A stretch of DNA of 64,000 bases from Pseudomonas farsensis (GCF_014268805.2 NZ_JABWRF020000001.1:2023792-2087791); one strand, 5' to 3'; counted from the stretch's first letter, positions 1-11,051 are shown. Numbers and translations are program-made. Notes: generated by a model from the letters alone, not told the origin.

Positions 1-3000
1 TGTCGCCGTCGTACTGATAATTCCGGTTGCCGACCTTGCGCGTCTTCAGGCTTGAGTCCTTGCCCAGGGTCTGGGTCGCCAGCACCTGGTCACCGACCTT
101 GAGTTGGGTGACATGGCTACTAAACCCTTCATAAGCACGCTTGATGACCGAACCGTCGGGGCGGGTCATTTCCACGACCCTACCTAACGCATCGCGGGTC
201 ATGCGGCAGGTGCTTGATTGGCCATCGAGGGTGCGGGTAAACCCGACAATGCGGCCGCTGGCGTCGTATTCGCGACGTACTCCGGCCCGGGCCACGCCAC
301 TTGTAGCCGTCACTTGCTCTTCGCGGACGAAACTGCCGTCGGCTTGAGGTTTCACGGTTTGGGTGGTGCGCAGCAGCGTATCGGCACCCATGCCCATCTC
401 GACCGTGCCCTCGGCATCCTGCAGCTCGCGGCTCCAGGGGCGTTGCCCTGGCAGCTCGACCGCCTGCCCTGGCTCGGCAAGCGCCAGGCCGCCGGGCAGG
501 TAGTCCCAGTTCAAGCTGAGCACCTCATCGTCTTCACCCAGGCCCTTGAAGGCGCGCAGGCCCAGCGGAACGAAGGCGTCGCCGGTGCGGCGCCGCCACT
601 CGAGCGCCACACGCGCTGCACGCCATCGAGCCAACGCCGGGTCTGGCTGCCGTCCTGCTCGGTGCTAAGGGCGGTCAGGTAGCCCTGCTTGACGCTGTAC
701 ACCGTTTGGGTCGACGCCAAGGCTGCCTCGGAACCGGCCTTGTAGGTTGCATGCTCGAGGACGCGGTTCATGCTGTCGCGCGTCCAGCACTTTTGGTGTT
801 GTTGACGACCTTTTCGAGGCAACGACGGCTGTAGCGTGAACGCAGTTCGCGCTTGACCTCCTGTTCGCCAAGTTCGTTGGTGCATGTGGTACGGACTTGC
901 ACGCCAGGTTGTGTAGGGTTGTCCTCGAAATGCTGCACCGTGGTGAGTGCCATGGACTGACCGCCCACCCGGGTGGTCTGGATATCCGTGGCAGACCACA
1001 CCTGCACCCGCACAATCGTCGTTGCGGGTCTTTGCCTTGAGTTCGGTGGTCGAGGTCTGGTGGATGCGCATGATCACATCGTCGGCAGTGGTGGTGAACG
1101 CCCACTGTGCAGTGGCGTCCAGCTTGTCGGCGGCGAGCGTGGCTTTGACCCCTTCGAGGGTGACGATGGTGTCGGTTTCGATCACCTGGCGGGCGTTGCG
1201 CAGGACGGTGCGGTAGCCGTACAGGATAAGGCCCAAGGGATTGCCGTGGGCGTCGCATTGGTACTCGGCCATCACGGGGGCGTGGTCTCGGGGGAATCTC
1301 GCCACAGGCAAGCGCTGGGAGATCAGGCAAGCCCAAGGCTGGAGCAATGCTGTTCTGGCCCTTGTCCTGATAATAGTAGCGATACGTAAACGAGCCTTCG
1401 GTCGCTGTTATTTTCTCAACTTGGGCGCCCGCATTAAAAACCATAGAACTGACGGACAAGACAGGATCCGAAATGTATTCATTCGTGAGTTCATCTTCCA
1501 AAGCGCTCGTAAAGTTCTTCAGGTCGCGCAGATACTCAACCGCGTTTAACCAGCGAAACACATCAGTAAACTTTGTTTCCAACGGCGGATAAAAATCTCA
1601 CCAATAAGCGAAATTAAATTCTCAATATACAAGCAATCCGCCTCTTCAAATGAATCCAAACTGGAACTGGAACTGGAGCGGGACGATTTCGAATACTCAC
1701 CGTTAGCATTTTCAAAACCCTTAAACCTGTCAACATATACAGACAGCAACGCCGATGCTGAGGTGTAATGTATTGAGCCCAGGGAAGTTCGTGCGTCCCG
1801 CCCTACTTCAGAATACACGCGACTTAGATGACCCTCCAAACTTTCTTCAGCCTCGGCAAGAGAATACAAAGAAGCACAGGGCCAGGGGATGCAAAAAGAT
1901 CTTAGTTTGTCAAAATACATACCCACCGAATAATGTCCACACCACCTTAGCGCACCGAGCAGGTGCGACTTTAGAATCCTAACACTCTTAACGGACCTGG
2001 ATACACCATTAGGGCCCCTCACATAAAGGTCGACAAAGCGCTCATTATCACTTGCAGAGGCGACCCCCTCTCCTCGCGCATTATAATGTGTATGCCGGCT
2101 GTTGTTCAGGGCGCTAATTTTTACAGTATAGCCGCCTTGAGGCTCCGAATAGCTTCCAACATAGCCATAGGACACCTCATGATTTTCCGCGCCACCTGCA
2201 GCAACCAATATATATTTGCCTACGCGCGGCAAAGCGGGACGCTGATCTTCAAATGGCGCGCTTTTCGCTTGGTATTCCACCCTCTCAACCGAACCATCCA
2301 GCTCTTCTAAACGATACAGCACACGGTCGAGCGTTGGGTCGACGGCGTAAGAGCAGTTAACTTGCTGGCACACCTGTTTTTTCTCAAGCCGCTGCAGCTT
2401 CATCAGCAAATAGTTCTCAAGCGACAGCTGCACATCAAAACACTCGCTGCTGCTGCCCGGCCAAATACTCATCTTGACCCGTGCATGGTCATAGACAGCC
2501 TTGAATAGTTGCTCACTACCACTGCATACTTGCTCCAACAAAAACTGACCTTTCTGTCTTTTCCATGTCAGCTCCAGCTTTTCACCGTACGGTGACATGA
2601 TTTCAGAAGGCAGTAGTTGCACGAATGGACGCTGGTAATAAGCGATTTGCTGATCAATCTCTTTCGTTTTCTCACGCCACTTTCTCATGGCCTCGGCGTA
2701 ATCAATCGCCGCCGCGCCGTAATACGCCCCCGCACAGAGTACGGCTAACGCCCACTGGGTCGCTGTCGAAGGCTTGGCTGGAAACTCGGGTGTTGATTTT
2801 TTCTTTATAGCCTTTAACAAACGGATGATTTCCATGCGGAACTCATCATTCGGCTCATCGGTATCGCCACCCGCCGCTTGCGGCACGCTCAATAGCTCGC
2901 GCCGTCCACTGGGAAGGTCCAGCGTGAAGGTGGTGTAATCTTGCGTGCAACTGATGAAGCAGGCGGGCTTTTGCAAGCTCTTCCCTTCACCCAACTGGGT

Positions 3001-5147
3001 CCACTCTTCATCAGTAAATGTAAGGGTCACCCCGTCTGCCAGCGTCAGCCGACGGTCGCGTATTTCCAGGCTCGCAAAACGCCACGCCCAACCATCGCCC
3101 AGCCCTGCTTCATTACCCCGCAAAGGTGAATAGTGCAAAGTGAGATCGCACACCGGGCCTCTTCCGCGCAAGCCTTGCAGTGTGGCAATTGGGTAGTGGG
3201 CATGGAACAACCCGGTGCGCGGGTCAACTCCAGTCTCGCTCTCGCCCCCGGTGTCGAATACTTCCGAACCACAGGTGTTGCCGTAGTCCTCACACAAGTG
3301 ATTGTTTGGCGTGTACGCAGGGGGAGCAGCCGGTGCCTTGAAGGAAATAGCGGTACCCCTTGGCCAGAGGAAGTTATCGTCGAGGTAGCCTAAGTAGCCC
3401 ACCTCAAAATTGGCACCGCCAGCTTCATGGTCTGGATAATCAAAATCAATCAAAAAATCTGTGTGAACTCCAGCGCCAAGCACGAAAGAATTAGCCGTGA
3501 TGGACCGGACACTAACATCCGTAGGAGTATCATATCGGTGTGAGCTATAAACTGTACCCACCGGGCAGCGCCGGACGTTCAGCACTCGATAACCCCGAGC
3601 ACGCGCAGCGTCGCTCAACACAAAGACGGTTTCACCTTTGCACCGTTCAACAACCAAGGCACCGTGCGAGACGTAATGGGTAAAACTGAGTTCAGTACGG
3701 CTCTCCAGATTGGACGCACTGCTACCGGCTACCTTTGCCGGTGTGTCAGTAGGCAACCGCCGGCTGTCCAACATAGAATCCTGATAACTTGCAACATCCC
3801 CCAGGTTGTCCAGTTCCACCAACAACCCAGCAAAGCGCGGCGACCACAACCGCCAATCTCCCGTCCCGGCAGCAGCGCTATCCGCAGCACCGTCCGCCGC
3901 CTGGCGCCAGGCGCGCAACTGCGGCCAACCTTGCTTCTCGATGAACTCGGCCAAGGCGGTCTCCCACGCAGACTGGTCCTTTAGCTGATCAGGCTTGAAC
4001 ACGGCCTGCCCCAGCAATACCCGGCTGTACGGGTGACGCACCGTCACCAGCGCTACATCCGTTTCGGCCTTCCAGGCACTGGCCAACGCCGGCCCTTCCA
4101 CCCAGTTGTCGCGCCCCGGCAGCGAACTGAATACCCGAATCGCTTCGCCACGCTGCCACAGGCTGGCCGCAGTGCTGCTTGCCGGTTTCTCTTTATTGCC
4201 TACCTGAAGCCAACCGCCCAAGCTGGATTTATTGAGCGCTGCGCCGAACGCGGTCAGCCACTTGCCTGCTGCGCACTGCGTCTTGCTTGGCGTCCAGCTG
4301 AAACTGTCGAGCAAACGATGGGAAAAGGCATCATACGCCCACACCTGCACCGCCTTGTCGGCATCAAGTGCCAGCCCCCCATCCACGTCCTGGCCCGTCC
4401 ACCATTGGGCTTCGTTGAGGGTCACGCACAGCTCGGAACCTTGCGCCACCCAGAACGCATTCCCCTGCGCTGCAGGTGCTACCTGGCAAGTCTTTTCGTC
4501 CAATTCCCCGGCCCGCAACAGTTTGCTGTCGAGGTTGATCTGCTTGCACAAGGCAAGCGCCCACTCTTTCGCCGGCGCGGTAAAAAGTGGTTCTCGTACA
4601 GGTGCTGGGTTTTCAGGTCTCTGACTTGCAAGCAGAGCGTTTGCCCTTCAATGGCGGTGTACTGGTCGTTGCACGCCAAGGCTTGGACGAGGTTGCCAGT
4701 AAATGGCGCTCTGCTGAACGCACGGGAGCCATTACGGCACCACAGACGAAGGTCCGCGCAACCACTGGCGGCCAGTTGCCCGTCCGCTGTCCAGCCACCC
4801 GCGCTCAACCCTTGAGCTTGAGCGTTCTGCTGCAAGAACGTGGCAAAGGCGGCCGGCCAGAGGTCTGCGGTCAGTGCGCCCTTGACGGCGGTGTATTCGA
4901 ACGTGAGCATTTCACCATCAGCCGGGCGAACCTTGAACGCGTGGATGACCTCGCCAAGGGCCAGGTCGCGGCTGGCCCGAATCGGGCACAGGCTGTGCCA
5001 GCCGCCCTCAAGGGTACCCAGACTTTGGTAATCAAAGCCGGTCATGTCCGGCAGATAGCCATCGGGACGGGTGGTGAGAATGAAGGGAACGACGGCTTCG
5101 CCGCTGATTGCAGTGCTGACGGCGGTTTGCTTGGTAGGAGTGGCCAT
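1..5147 (-). pseudogene. RHS-repeat protein gene, multiply frameshifted, continues beyond window start
   Basis: Reading from ATG 5147 (MATPTKQT, AGGA upstream), a long protein of RHS/insecticidal-toxin-like type can be followed to the window edge only by changing frame at least six times. The changes lie near 4582-4586 (run of five A on the plus strand), 1591-1595 (five A), 1345-1355, 1013-1022, 791-794 (four T) and 605-615. Restoring one base at each of the three homopolymer runs rejoins the frames cleanly. The central piece (1546-4551) carries DPRTGLFHAHYP and a beta-rich segment ending in a tryptophan-rich GLGDGWAWRF, typical of the N-terminal region of Pseudomonas RHS proteins. The piece near the window start has YD-like repeats (REYDASGRIVGFTR, RDALGRVVEMTRPDG). 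RHS proteins form shells around a C-terminal toxin; the toxin end lies outside the window. Whether the breaks are genuine decay or homopolymer sequencing errors cannot be settled here. No gene elsewhere in the window is broken, which favours decay. Confidence 0.75.
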
Positions 5148-5221
5148 ACGAGAGGTCCTTGTGCACGGGAGCAACAGGAACCTGGTCAAGTACAGCGCGG
5201 CAGTGTTACCGACGGGGCCAG

Positions 5222-5332
5222 GGTCCCACGAATGAACCCATCACACCCTTGTTTACGGCACGCGACAACTGGCAGAACTATCAGGTGGATTACAGCAAAC
5301 ACGTTAGCGTACGCATTGATCGTTCGTTGTAA
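5222..5332 (+). pseudogene. Possible 3' remnant of an unidentified gene
   Basis: In the gap between the RHS start and the WcaJ-like gene, one plus-strand frame reads RDNWQNYQVDYSKHVSVRID and then R-S-L and a stop at 5330-5332, with no start codon and no extended upstream reading. The alternating polar/hydrophobic end looks like the last strands of a beta-rich protein rather than random sequence. It may be a scar of a gene lost when the RHS gene inserted next to the EPS locus. I do not recognise the family. Confidence 0.25.
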
Positions 5333-5338
5333 CGGCCC

Positions 5339-6766
5339 TCAATAAGCCTGCTTGCCGGTAAAAGCATTCAACGTACGCACCAGAATCACAAAGTCCAACC
5401 ACAATGACCAATTGTTGATGTACTCGATATCCGAGTTCACCCGTTGGATCATCTGCGCGATGTCCTTGGTCTCGCCACGGAACCCGCGCACCTGGGCCAG
5501 CCCGGTCATGCCCGGCTTGATGTTGTGGCGGGCGAAGTAGTCGACGATATCCTGCGAATACTGCGTATCGTGCTGCAGCGCGTGGGGGCGTGGGCCAACC
5601 AGCGACATTTCACCGGTCAGCACATTGAACAACTGCGGCAGTTCATCAAGGCTGGTACGGCGGATGAACGCGCCGATACGGGTCAGCCGCGGGTCGTTCT
5701 TCTGCGCCTGCTGAATGACCCCGTTATCCGGCTGGTGCACCTTCATGCTGCGAAACTTCCAGATGCGGAACGACTCACCGGTCCAGCCCATGCGCTCCTG
5801 GCGAAAGAACACCGGCCCCGGGCTTTCCAGCTTGATGACCAGCGCCAGTACCAGCAGCACCGGCGAGATGGCCAGCAGAATCAGCGCGGCCAGCACGCGG
5901 TCTTCGAGGTTTTTCAGGAACAGGCTCATGCCGGTCAGCGGTGTCTCTGACAACGTCAGCACTGGAATGCCGGCAATCTCGCGCACGCTGTGGTTGATCA
6001 GGCGCAGCGAGAAAATGTCTGGTACCCAGTTCACCGCAATGCATTTTTCGAGCAGCTTGAGGTAGACATCGTTGATCACCTCAGAGCCGGCCAGCGGTGT
6101 CACCAGGTACACCGTGCGGATGGCATGCTCGGTGACGATGGCGTCAAGGTCTTCGATCTTGCCAAGTACAGGCAACGGCTGCTTGCCATCGGCGGTGGTC
6201 ACCGCCGGCTGCTCTGCGGCCTGGTCGATCAGCACGCAGCCCACCACCCGCTCGCCCAGCCACGGGTTGTTGCTGATTTTCTGGTAAAGAAAACTGGCAA
6301 GCTCGCCGGCGCCGATGATCAGCGCGTTCTCCATGCGGTAGGAATGGGCCATGAAGCGCTTTTGCACTTCGCGCACCACAATGTGCAAAAACAGCTGCAC
6401 GAAATAGCCAATGACGAACAACTCCGCCACCAGCAGCCGCGAATAGGTTTCACTCTGTTTGGTCAAGAAAGCCATGACCACCAGAAAGCAGAACGTCGCC
6501 GACCACGCCTTGAACAGCCGAAACGCCTTGACAGTAAGGCCGACGTTGGTGCGGTAGATCGCGTAATGGTCGTAGATCACCGCCAGCGCGCCGATCAAAA
6601 GCAGCAGCATGATCACGTAGTCTGCGGTGAGGTAGCCGATCTGGCTGTAGATCAAGTACCAAGCGACGCCGGTGACCGCAATACCATCCAGGCCTGCCTG
6701 GATGGCGTTACTGACGCTGCTTCGGCGCTGAAGCAAGGAGCGGCTGCTGCGGGGTTCGAAAACCAT
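5339..6766 (-). CDS. wcaJ: Undecaprenyl-phosphate glucose (hexose) phosphotransferase, WcaJ-like
   Basis: 475 residues, the usual size for polyprenyl glycosylphosphotransferases. It transfers a sugar-1-phosphate to undecaprenyl phosphate at the inner membrane, the first step of EPS repeat-unit synthesis. Visible are N-terminal membrane segments (about 22-42, 50-68, 84-104, 112-132), a Rossmann-like central region with GAGELA near 151, a re-entrant hydrophobic helix (about 290-312) and the catalytic Bac_transf domain with KFRSMK (337), SLDELPQ (372) and LVGPRP (389). It is the last gene of the minus-strand EPS operon, separated from the gene before it by 139 bases. That gap holds the palindromic motif CAGTGATATCAA (6878-6889), so it may have its own promoter. 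Glucose specificity is inferred from the family, not visible. Confidence 0.9.
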   Translation of the reverse strand: MVFEPRSSRSLLQRRSSVSNAIQAGLDGIAVTGVAWYLIYSQIGYLTADYVIMLLLLIGALAVIYDHYAIYRTNVGLTVKAFRLFKAWSATFCFLVVMAFLTKQSETYSRLLVAELFVIGYFVQLFLHIVVREVQKRFMAHSYRMENALIIGAGELASFLYQKISNNPWLGERVVGCVLIDQAAEQPAVTTADGKQPLPVLGKIEDLDAIVTEHAIRTVYLVTPLAGSEVINDVYLKLLEKCIAVNWVPDIFSLRLINHSVREIAGIPVLTLSETPLTGMSLFLKNLEDRVLAALILLAISPVLLVLALVIKLESPGPVFFRQERMGWTGESFRIWKFRSMKVHQPDNGVIQQAQKNDPRLTRIGAFIRRTSLDELPQLFNVLTGEMSLVGPRPHALQHDTQYSQDIVDYFARHNIKPGMTGLAQVRGFRGETKDIAQMIQRVNSDIEYINNWSLWLDFVILVRTLNAFTGKQAY

Positions 6767-6877
6767 TGTCAGGCCTCATCGATAGGGGCATCACGCCATT
6801 CTGGCCCAGGCAAAGCCTGGCGGCAGCGAGCACAGTTACTGCCGCTCGCCGGCCTGATTCTCAGGGTGTCAGAGTGT

Positions 6878-6889
6878 TTGATATCACTG
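6878..6889 (-). promoter_or_regulatory. Putative EPS operator copy 1 (CAGTGATATCAA)
   Basis: The sequence CAGTGATATCAA, built on the palindrome TGATATCA, lies 112 bases upstream of the WcaJ-like start. The identical 12-mer, in the same orientation, recurs upstream of the GNAT-like gene of the same locus. The binding protein is unknown; calling it an operator is inference from position and symmetry. Confidence 0.4.
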
Positions 6890-6905
6890 TAGCAGTACCC
6901 TGCCC

Positions 6906-7649
6906 TTATCGCGGTTTGTAACGTGGGTAAAACACTGTGCGCAGTAAAAACAGCGGGTTGCCGAGCACGTAACGGGTAAACAGGCGCCGCGGTTCCTTGC
7001 ACAATCGGTACACCCACTCACCGCCAAAGCGGCGCAGCCAGGCCGGTGCGCGGCTGACCTTGCCACCGAGAAAATCCAGGATGGCCCCACCGCAGACGAT
7101 CAGGCAGGGCCGCTCGCTGGCGGCAAGTGCTGCGGCCAGCGCTTCCTGCTTGGGCATGCCCATGCCCAGCACGATCAGCTCTGGTTGCAAGCGTTCGGCG
7201 AGGGCCAAATAGGTATCAAAGTCGGCAAAGCCATCGTGCACCGACACCGCGTCCACGCCGAATTCTGCCTCGCAGCGGGCAACCGCCAGGCCCAGGTGCG
7301 GCTCGCGGGTGCCCCAGAACGCGACGCGCCGGCCCTTGAACGCGGCCAACAGGCGCGGAATCAGGTCAGTGCCGTTCATGTTCAAGCCCGGCTCCCGGCC
7401 CAGCCGCCTGAGCAAAATGGCAACCCCGGCACCGTCGCGCAGCAGTACGTCAGCTGCCGACAGCGCCGAACCATAGCCGGCATCCCCCGCTACCAGGTTC
7501 AGTGCATGGGCGTTGACAAAGCCCAGCACCATCGGCGCGCCGGGCCTGGTCAGCGCCTGCAGCACGCGTTGCTCATCCGCTGGCCCCTGGACCAGATGCA
7601 GTTTTTCCAGTATCGCCGCCCAGCGGCCCTGCCAGTTTTGCGCATTCAT
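6906..7649 (-). CDS. WecG/TagA/CpsF-family glycosyltransferase (GT26)
   Basis: 247 residues, typical for GT26 enzymes, which add an N-acetylmannosamine-type or glucosyl residue to a lipid-linked sugar on the cytoplasmic face of the membrane. Family signatures are visible: VNAHALNLV, RDGAGVAILLRR with the conserved Asp-Gly-x-Gly (about residue 52), NMNGTDLIPRLL (about 73), and GMGMPKQEAL (about 163). Its ATG overlaps the stop of the preceding glycosyltransferase by four bases (ATGA), implying translational coupling. The acceptor is presumably an intermediate made by the WcaJ-like enzyme and the other transferases in this operon. The donor sugar cannot be read from sequence. Confidence 0.85.
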   Translation of the reverse strand: MNAQNWQGRWAAILEKLHLVQGPADEQRVLQALTRPGAPMVLGFVNAHALNLVAGDAGYGSALSAADVLLRDGAGVAILLRRLGREPGLNMNGTDLIPRLLAAFKGRRVAFWGTREPHLGLAVARCEAEFGVDAVSVHDGFADFDTYLALAERLQPELIVLGMGMPKQEALAAALAASERPCLIVCGGAILDFLGGKVSRAPAWLRRFGGEWVYRLCKEPRRLFTRYVLGNPLFLLRTVFYPRYKPR

Positions 7650-8836
7650 GGCTGGTCATCCCTTTTTGAACGCACCCACTCCACCTGGCGGCGGATCAGA
7701 AAACCCAAGTACAACGGGATTTTCTTCGCGGCATAGAACGGCGCGTACAACAGCACCGAAAACGTGATCTGGTCGCGAGCGAACCGAGCCCAGGCCAACA
7801 TCACCGCAGTCACTAGCAGCAACAAGGCAAGCGTTGCGATCAACGCCGGTGCCACAACCGCAAACAGCAAAAACCCAAGCCAGCACAAGCTGAAGACGGC
7901 TAGCAATGCCAGCGCCAGTAGCGCCAGGGGCGGCACCAGCAAATCGATGCTCATGGCTAGTAGCGCAACGTTGCCGCGTACCACGGCGCTGGCCACAAGC
8001 TTCGGAGCGTCGGCCAGAACGACGCCAAGGTGCCCATGCTCCCAACGCGTACGCTGGCTACGCAATCCTTCATCACTGCTGGGGAACTGGCTGCTGACCT
8101 GTGCTTCGGGGCAGAACAGCGGCGGCTTGCCATGGCGGCAGAAGTCCAAGCCCAGCTTGAGGTCCTCGACCAGGTGCCCGCTGGCAAGCTCAGCCGTGGC
8201 CAAGTCGCGCCATAAAAATGCCATGCCAGCGCCCATCAAATGGCACGGCAGGCCCAGCCGCGCCCAGCCCCGTGGGCGCACCAGGTTTTTTACCCGCCAG
8301 GCAAACTCGGCCACTTGCACCTTAAGCCCTGCACCCGCCGGGGCCCGCATCAGGTACAGCGCCTGCACTGGCCGCTCGGCAGCGGCGCAGCAACGGGCCA
8401 GGCGCTCAATGGCGCCCTCGCCCACCAGGCAGTCCGCGTCGATGATCAGCACCAACTGGGGCGGGTCGGCGGCCAGGTGGCGTACGCCGTGGTCCAGGGC
8501 ATAGCCTTTGCCGCGTAACAGCTCATCGCGGCGTTCCACCACCTCGGCGCCGGCGGCGCGCGCCAGGGCTGCGGTGTCATCGCTGCAGTTGTCAGCCACC
8601 ACCAGCAAGCGGTCGCCTTCGCGCAGCTGGCTGCTGATACTGGCCAGGGTCGAGCGGATGACCGCCGCCTCGTCATGCGCGGGCACCAGCACCGCCAGGC
8701 GCCCACGCGGCCCTTGGCTGGCGGGTAATGGGCGCATGGGCAGGCAGGCCAGCAGCACCTGGACGAACAGCACCAACACCGGCAACAGCACCAGCAGCGC
8801 CAGCGCGCCCAGCAGCCAGGCGACAAGCGTGGTCAT
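7646..8836 (-). CDS. Membrane glycosyltransferase family 2 (processive-type)
   Basis: 396 residues. One N-terminal membrane helix (about 3-33) is followed by a GT-A domain starting VLVPAHDEAAV (about 49), a DxD-type LIIDADCLV (Asp134/Asp136), and the QRTRW motif (261-265) characteristic of processive GT2 enzymes such as cellulose and hyaluronan synthases. Three or more membrane helices follow (about 285-370). It probably adds a sugar to the lipid-linked EPS unit; despite the QxxRW motif it sits in a Wzx/Wzy-type locus, so processivity is not assumed. It overlaps both neighbours by four bases, part of a tightly packed operon. Confidence 0.87.
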   Translation of the reverse strand: MTTLVAWLLGALALLVLLPVLVLFVQVLLACLPMRPLPASQGPRGRLAVLVPAHDEAAVIRSTLASISSQLREGDRLLVVADNCSDDTAALARAAGAEVVERRDELLRGKGYALDHGVRHLAADPPQLVLIIDADCLVGEGAIERLARCCAAAERPVQALYLMRAPAGAGLKVQVAEFAWRVKNLVRPRGWARLGLPCHLMGAGMAFLWRDLATAELASGHLVEDLKLGLDFCRHGKPPLFCPEAQVSSQFPSSDEGLRSQRTRWEHGHLGVVLADAPKLVASAVVRGNVALLAMSIDLLVPPLALLALALLAVFSLCWLGFLLFAVVAPALIATLALLLLVTAVMLAWARFARDQITFSVLLYAPFYAAKKIPLYLGFLIRRQVEWVRSKRDDQP

Positions 8837-10035
8837 AGCGATGCCTTGAAGTGTTCAGCCAGGCGTGCGGCTTCGGTGTCGATGTCATGACGTTGCAGTA
8901 CTCGCTCATGGGCCGCCTCACCCATGCGCTGCAACACCTCAACGGGTTGTGTCAGGCAATCGCTGATGGCCTCGGCCAGCGACTCGATGCAGCCGGCTGG
9001 GAACAGCCAGCCGTTGCTGCCCTGCTGCACCAGTTCAGGGATGCCCGCAACATAGGTAGTCAATACCGGGCGGCGCAAGGCCATGGCCTCCATGATCACC
9101 ACCGGCAGGCCCTCGGCGAAGCTGGGCAGCACCAAGGCCCGGGCGCCGAGGAGTTCTTCGCGCACCCGTGCGCCGCTGACCCAGCCGGTGATTCGCACCT
9201 GCGCTTGGAGCCCGTAGCGCACTACCAGCGCCTCGATGGCCCCGCGCAGCTCGCCATCGCCCGCCAGCACCAGCTCGAACCGCACGCCGCGCTGCGCCAG
9301 CAGGTGCGCAGCTTCCAGCAACAGCAACTGGCCTTTCTGCTCGCACAGGCGCCCCACGCAGACTAGCCGCGCAACATCGGCCACCGGTTGTGCCGGCACG
9401 TCATGGAAACTACGCTCCAGCCCGCAATGCACAACCCGCACCTTGCTCCAGTGCTCATGGTCTACCCAGCGGTACAGCTGGCTACGGCCATAAGCGCTGA
9501 CCGCCACCACAAACGATGCACGCCGCACCTTCTCGCCCAGGTGCAGAAACTGCGGTTTATCGAACTCTTCCGGCCCATGCACGGTAAAGCTGTAGCCAGG
9601 CCCGCCGAGCGCCTGGGCGAGCATCACCACCTCGGCAGAGTTGGTGCCGAAATGCGCATGCACATGCTCGCACCCTGCTGCCTGCAACCACTGCAACAAG
9701 CGGCAGGCTTCGGCCAGGTAAACCAGGTGGTACGGCCACCCTCGGTCGGCGCTGCGCCCCACCCGCAGGGCCAGGCGCAGCGCCGCGAAGAAGCGGCCGG
9801 GCGCGGCGCGCAGCACCTCGAAGGTCGGGCGCAGCAAGCCCTTGATGCCGTCCTGCAGCACATACCGGGTGTTGCCACGTTCGCTGTGGTCCTCAGCGTC
9901 CTGCAGCTCGGCGTCCCAGCCGCGCAGGGCAAAACGCTCGACCACAATGCCCTGGCGCTCCAACGCCAGGATTTCGCGGCGGATGAAACTGTGGCTGACC
10001 TTGGGGTATTGATTGATGAAATAAGCGATGCGCAT
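8833..10035 (-). CDS. Glycosyltransferase family 4 (group 1)
   Basis: 400 residues from ATG 10035 (MRIAYFINQYPKVSHSFI), preferred over an in-frame ATG 24 bases upstream because it begins at the conserved GT-B N-terminal strand and follows a GGGGG run. The N-terminal domain carries the acceptor-side fold. The C-terminal domain has the nucleotide-sugar-binding features LVCVGRLCEQKG and the E-x7-E segment in FAEGLPVVIMEAMA, then AGIPELV. This is a retaining cytoplasmic GT-B enzyme that extends the EPS repeat unit; donor and acceptor are unknown. It sits in the middle of the minus-strand operon, overlapping the next gene by four bases. Confidence 0.88.
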   Translation of the reverse strand: MRIAYFINQYPKVSHSFIRREILALERQGIVVERFALRGWDAELQDAEDHSERGNTRYVLQDGIKGLLRPTFEVLRAAPGRFFAALRLALRVGRSADRGWPYHLVYLAEACRLLQWLQAAGCEHVHAHFGTNSAEVVMLAQALGGPGYSFTVHGPEEFDKPQFLHLGEKVRRASFVVAVSAYGRSQLYRWVDHEHWSKVRVVHCGLERSFHDVPAQPVADVARLVCVGRLCEQKGQLLLLEAAHLLAQRGVRFELVLAGDGELRGAIEALVVRYGLQAQVRITGWVSGARVREELLGARALVLPSFAEGLPVVIMEAMALRRPVLTTYVAGIPELVQQGSNGWLFPAGCIESLAEAISDCLTQPVEVLQRMGEAAHERVLQRHDIDTEAARLAEHFKASL

Positions 10036-10066
10036 AAGCCCCCGAAACCCTGGTTGCAATGATTAT

Positions 10067-11044
10067 TCAGTGGCCGCCTTGCAGGCTTACATTCGCCGCC
10101 TGCGCATCGGGCAAGGGGCTTTGCTGCACACTCGCAGCCCCCGGCAGCGCGGCTTGCAGGCGGGCGAACAGCTCATCGAGCAAGGCCTGCCGGCGGCGGT
10201 ACATGGCGCGTTTTTTTGCGGCGATATCCTCGGCAGCGCGCGTGCTAGCGGCTATCGGCAGGCTGTAGAAGTCGGGGCGAGACGACGCGGTTGCGCCGTT
10301 CTCTTGCCAGATCACATCGTAATTGGCGCCCAGGTCCAGCGCCTTCTCCCGCCCAAAATACGGGTGGCGGTGATGCCGGTACTCGTCGCCCACCACGAAT
10401 ATCTGCTCAACCCCGAGGTGGCGAGCCATGCACTTGAGGGCCTCGATCAGCAGGCTGCGTGGCCGCAGGCCTTCGAAGTCCTTGGTCAGCTCGCGGTAGA
10501 TATTCAACGACGTCTCGCTGTCGATGCCTTTGTGAATCCCCTGCACCGCCCCAACGAACAGGCACAGGCCCGCATCGAGCTGGCGCAAGGTGAATGCCAG
10601 CGAGGCGACCCGCAGCTCGCCCTGAAACAGGTTGAGCACAAGTTCCCCTTCGCGCTTGAACCAGATCGCCCGGTCAAGCACCAACGAACTGCCAGCGCAC
10701 AGGTCGCCAAGGTCACACAGCACCAGGCGCTCATCGCGGCCCAGCAGCAACAACTGGGGGAAGCGCTGGGCAACGGCTTCATAGTGCGAGGCCACTGCTT
10801 CCAGACGTTCCGGGGCCTCCCAGCAGCGGCTGATGTAGGGCCAGTGCACGACGCCGATGCTATCCACCCCCAGGCGCTGGAAACCCTGCTCGCTCAGTGC
10901 CGCGGTCATGCGCAGCAAGAACGGCCGCAGCGCGGGCCACTGCCGGGCGATGTGCTGCGCCAGGCGCAGGCGGCCCTTGAGCGCGCGCAGCGAAAGCCCA
11001 GGTTGCAGGGTGAGCACGCTCTTGACGATCGGTTTAACCCACAT
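10067..11044 (-). CDS. VirK/YbjX family protein (DUF535)
   Basis: 325 residues, the normal length for DUF535 proteins. Features seen include RLGVDSIGVVHWPYISRCW near the middle, GAVQGIHKG, LTKDFEGLRPRSLLIEALKC, and VGDEYRHHRHPYFGREKAL near the C-terminal third, all typical of VirK/YbjX proteins. Family members are linked to virulence, lipid A/peptide tolerance and surface structures, but no reaction is established. Embedded between two glycosyltransferase genes with 7 to 31 base gaps, it is likely co-transcribed with EPS synthesis. A role in modifying or positioning the polymer is inference only. Confidence 0.8.
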   Translation of the reverse strand: MWVKPIVKSVLTLQPGLSLRALKGRLRLAQHIARQWPALRPFLLRMTAALSEQGFQRLGVDSIGVVHWPYISRCWEAPERLEAVASHYEAVAQRFPQLLLLGRDERLVLCDLGDLCAGSSLVLDRAIWFKREGELVLNLFQGELRVASLAFTLRQLDAGLCLFVGAVQGIHKGIDSETSLNIYRELTKDFEGLRPRSLLIEALKCMARHLGVEQIFVVGDEYRHHRHPYFGREKALDLGANYDVIWQENGATASSRPDFYSLPIAASTRAAEDIAAKKRAMYRRRQALLDELFARLQAALPGAASVQQSPLPDAQAANVSLQGGH

Positions 11045-11051
11045 AGGTCTC

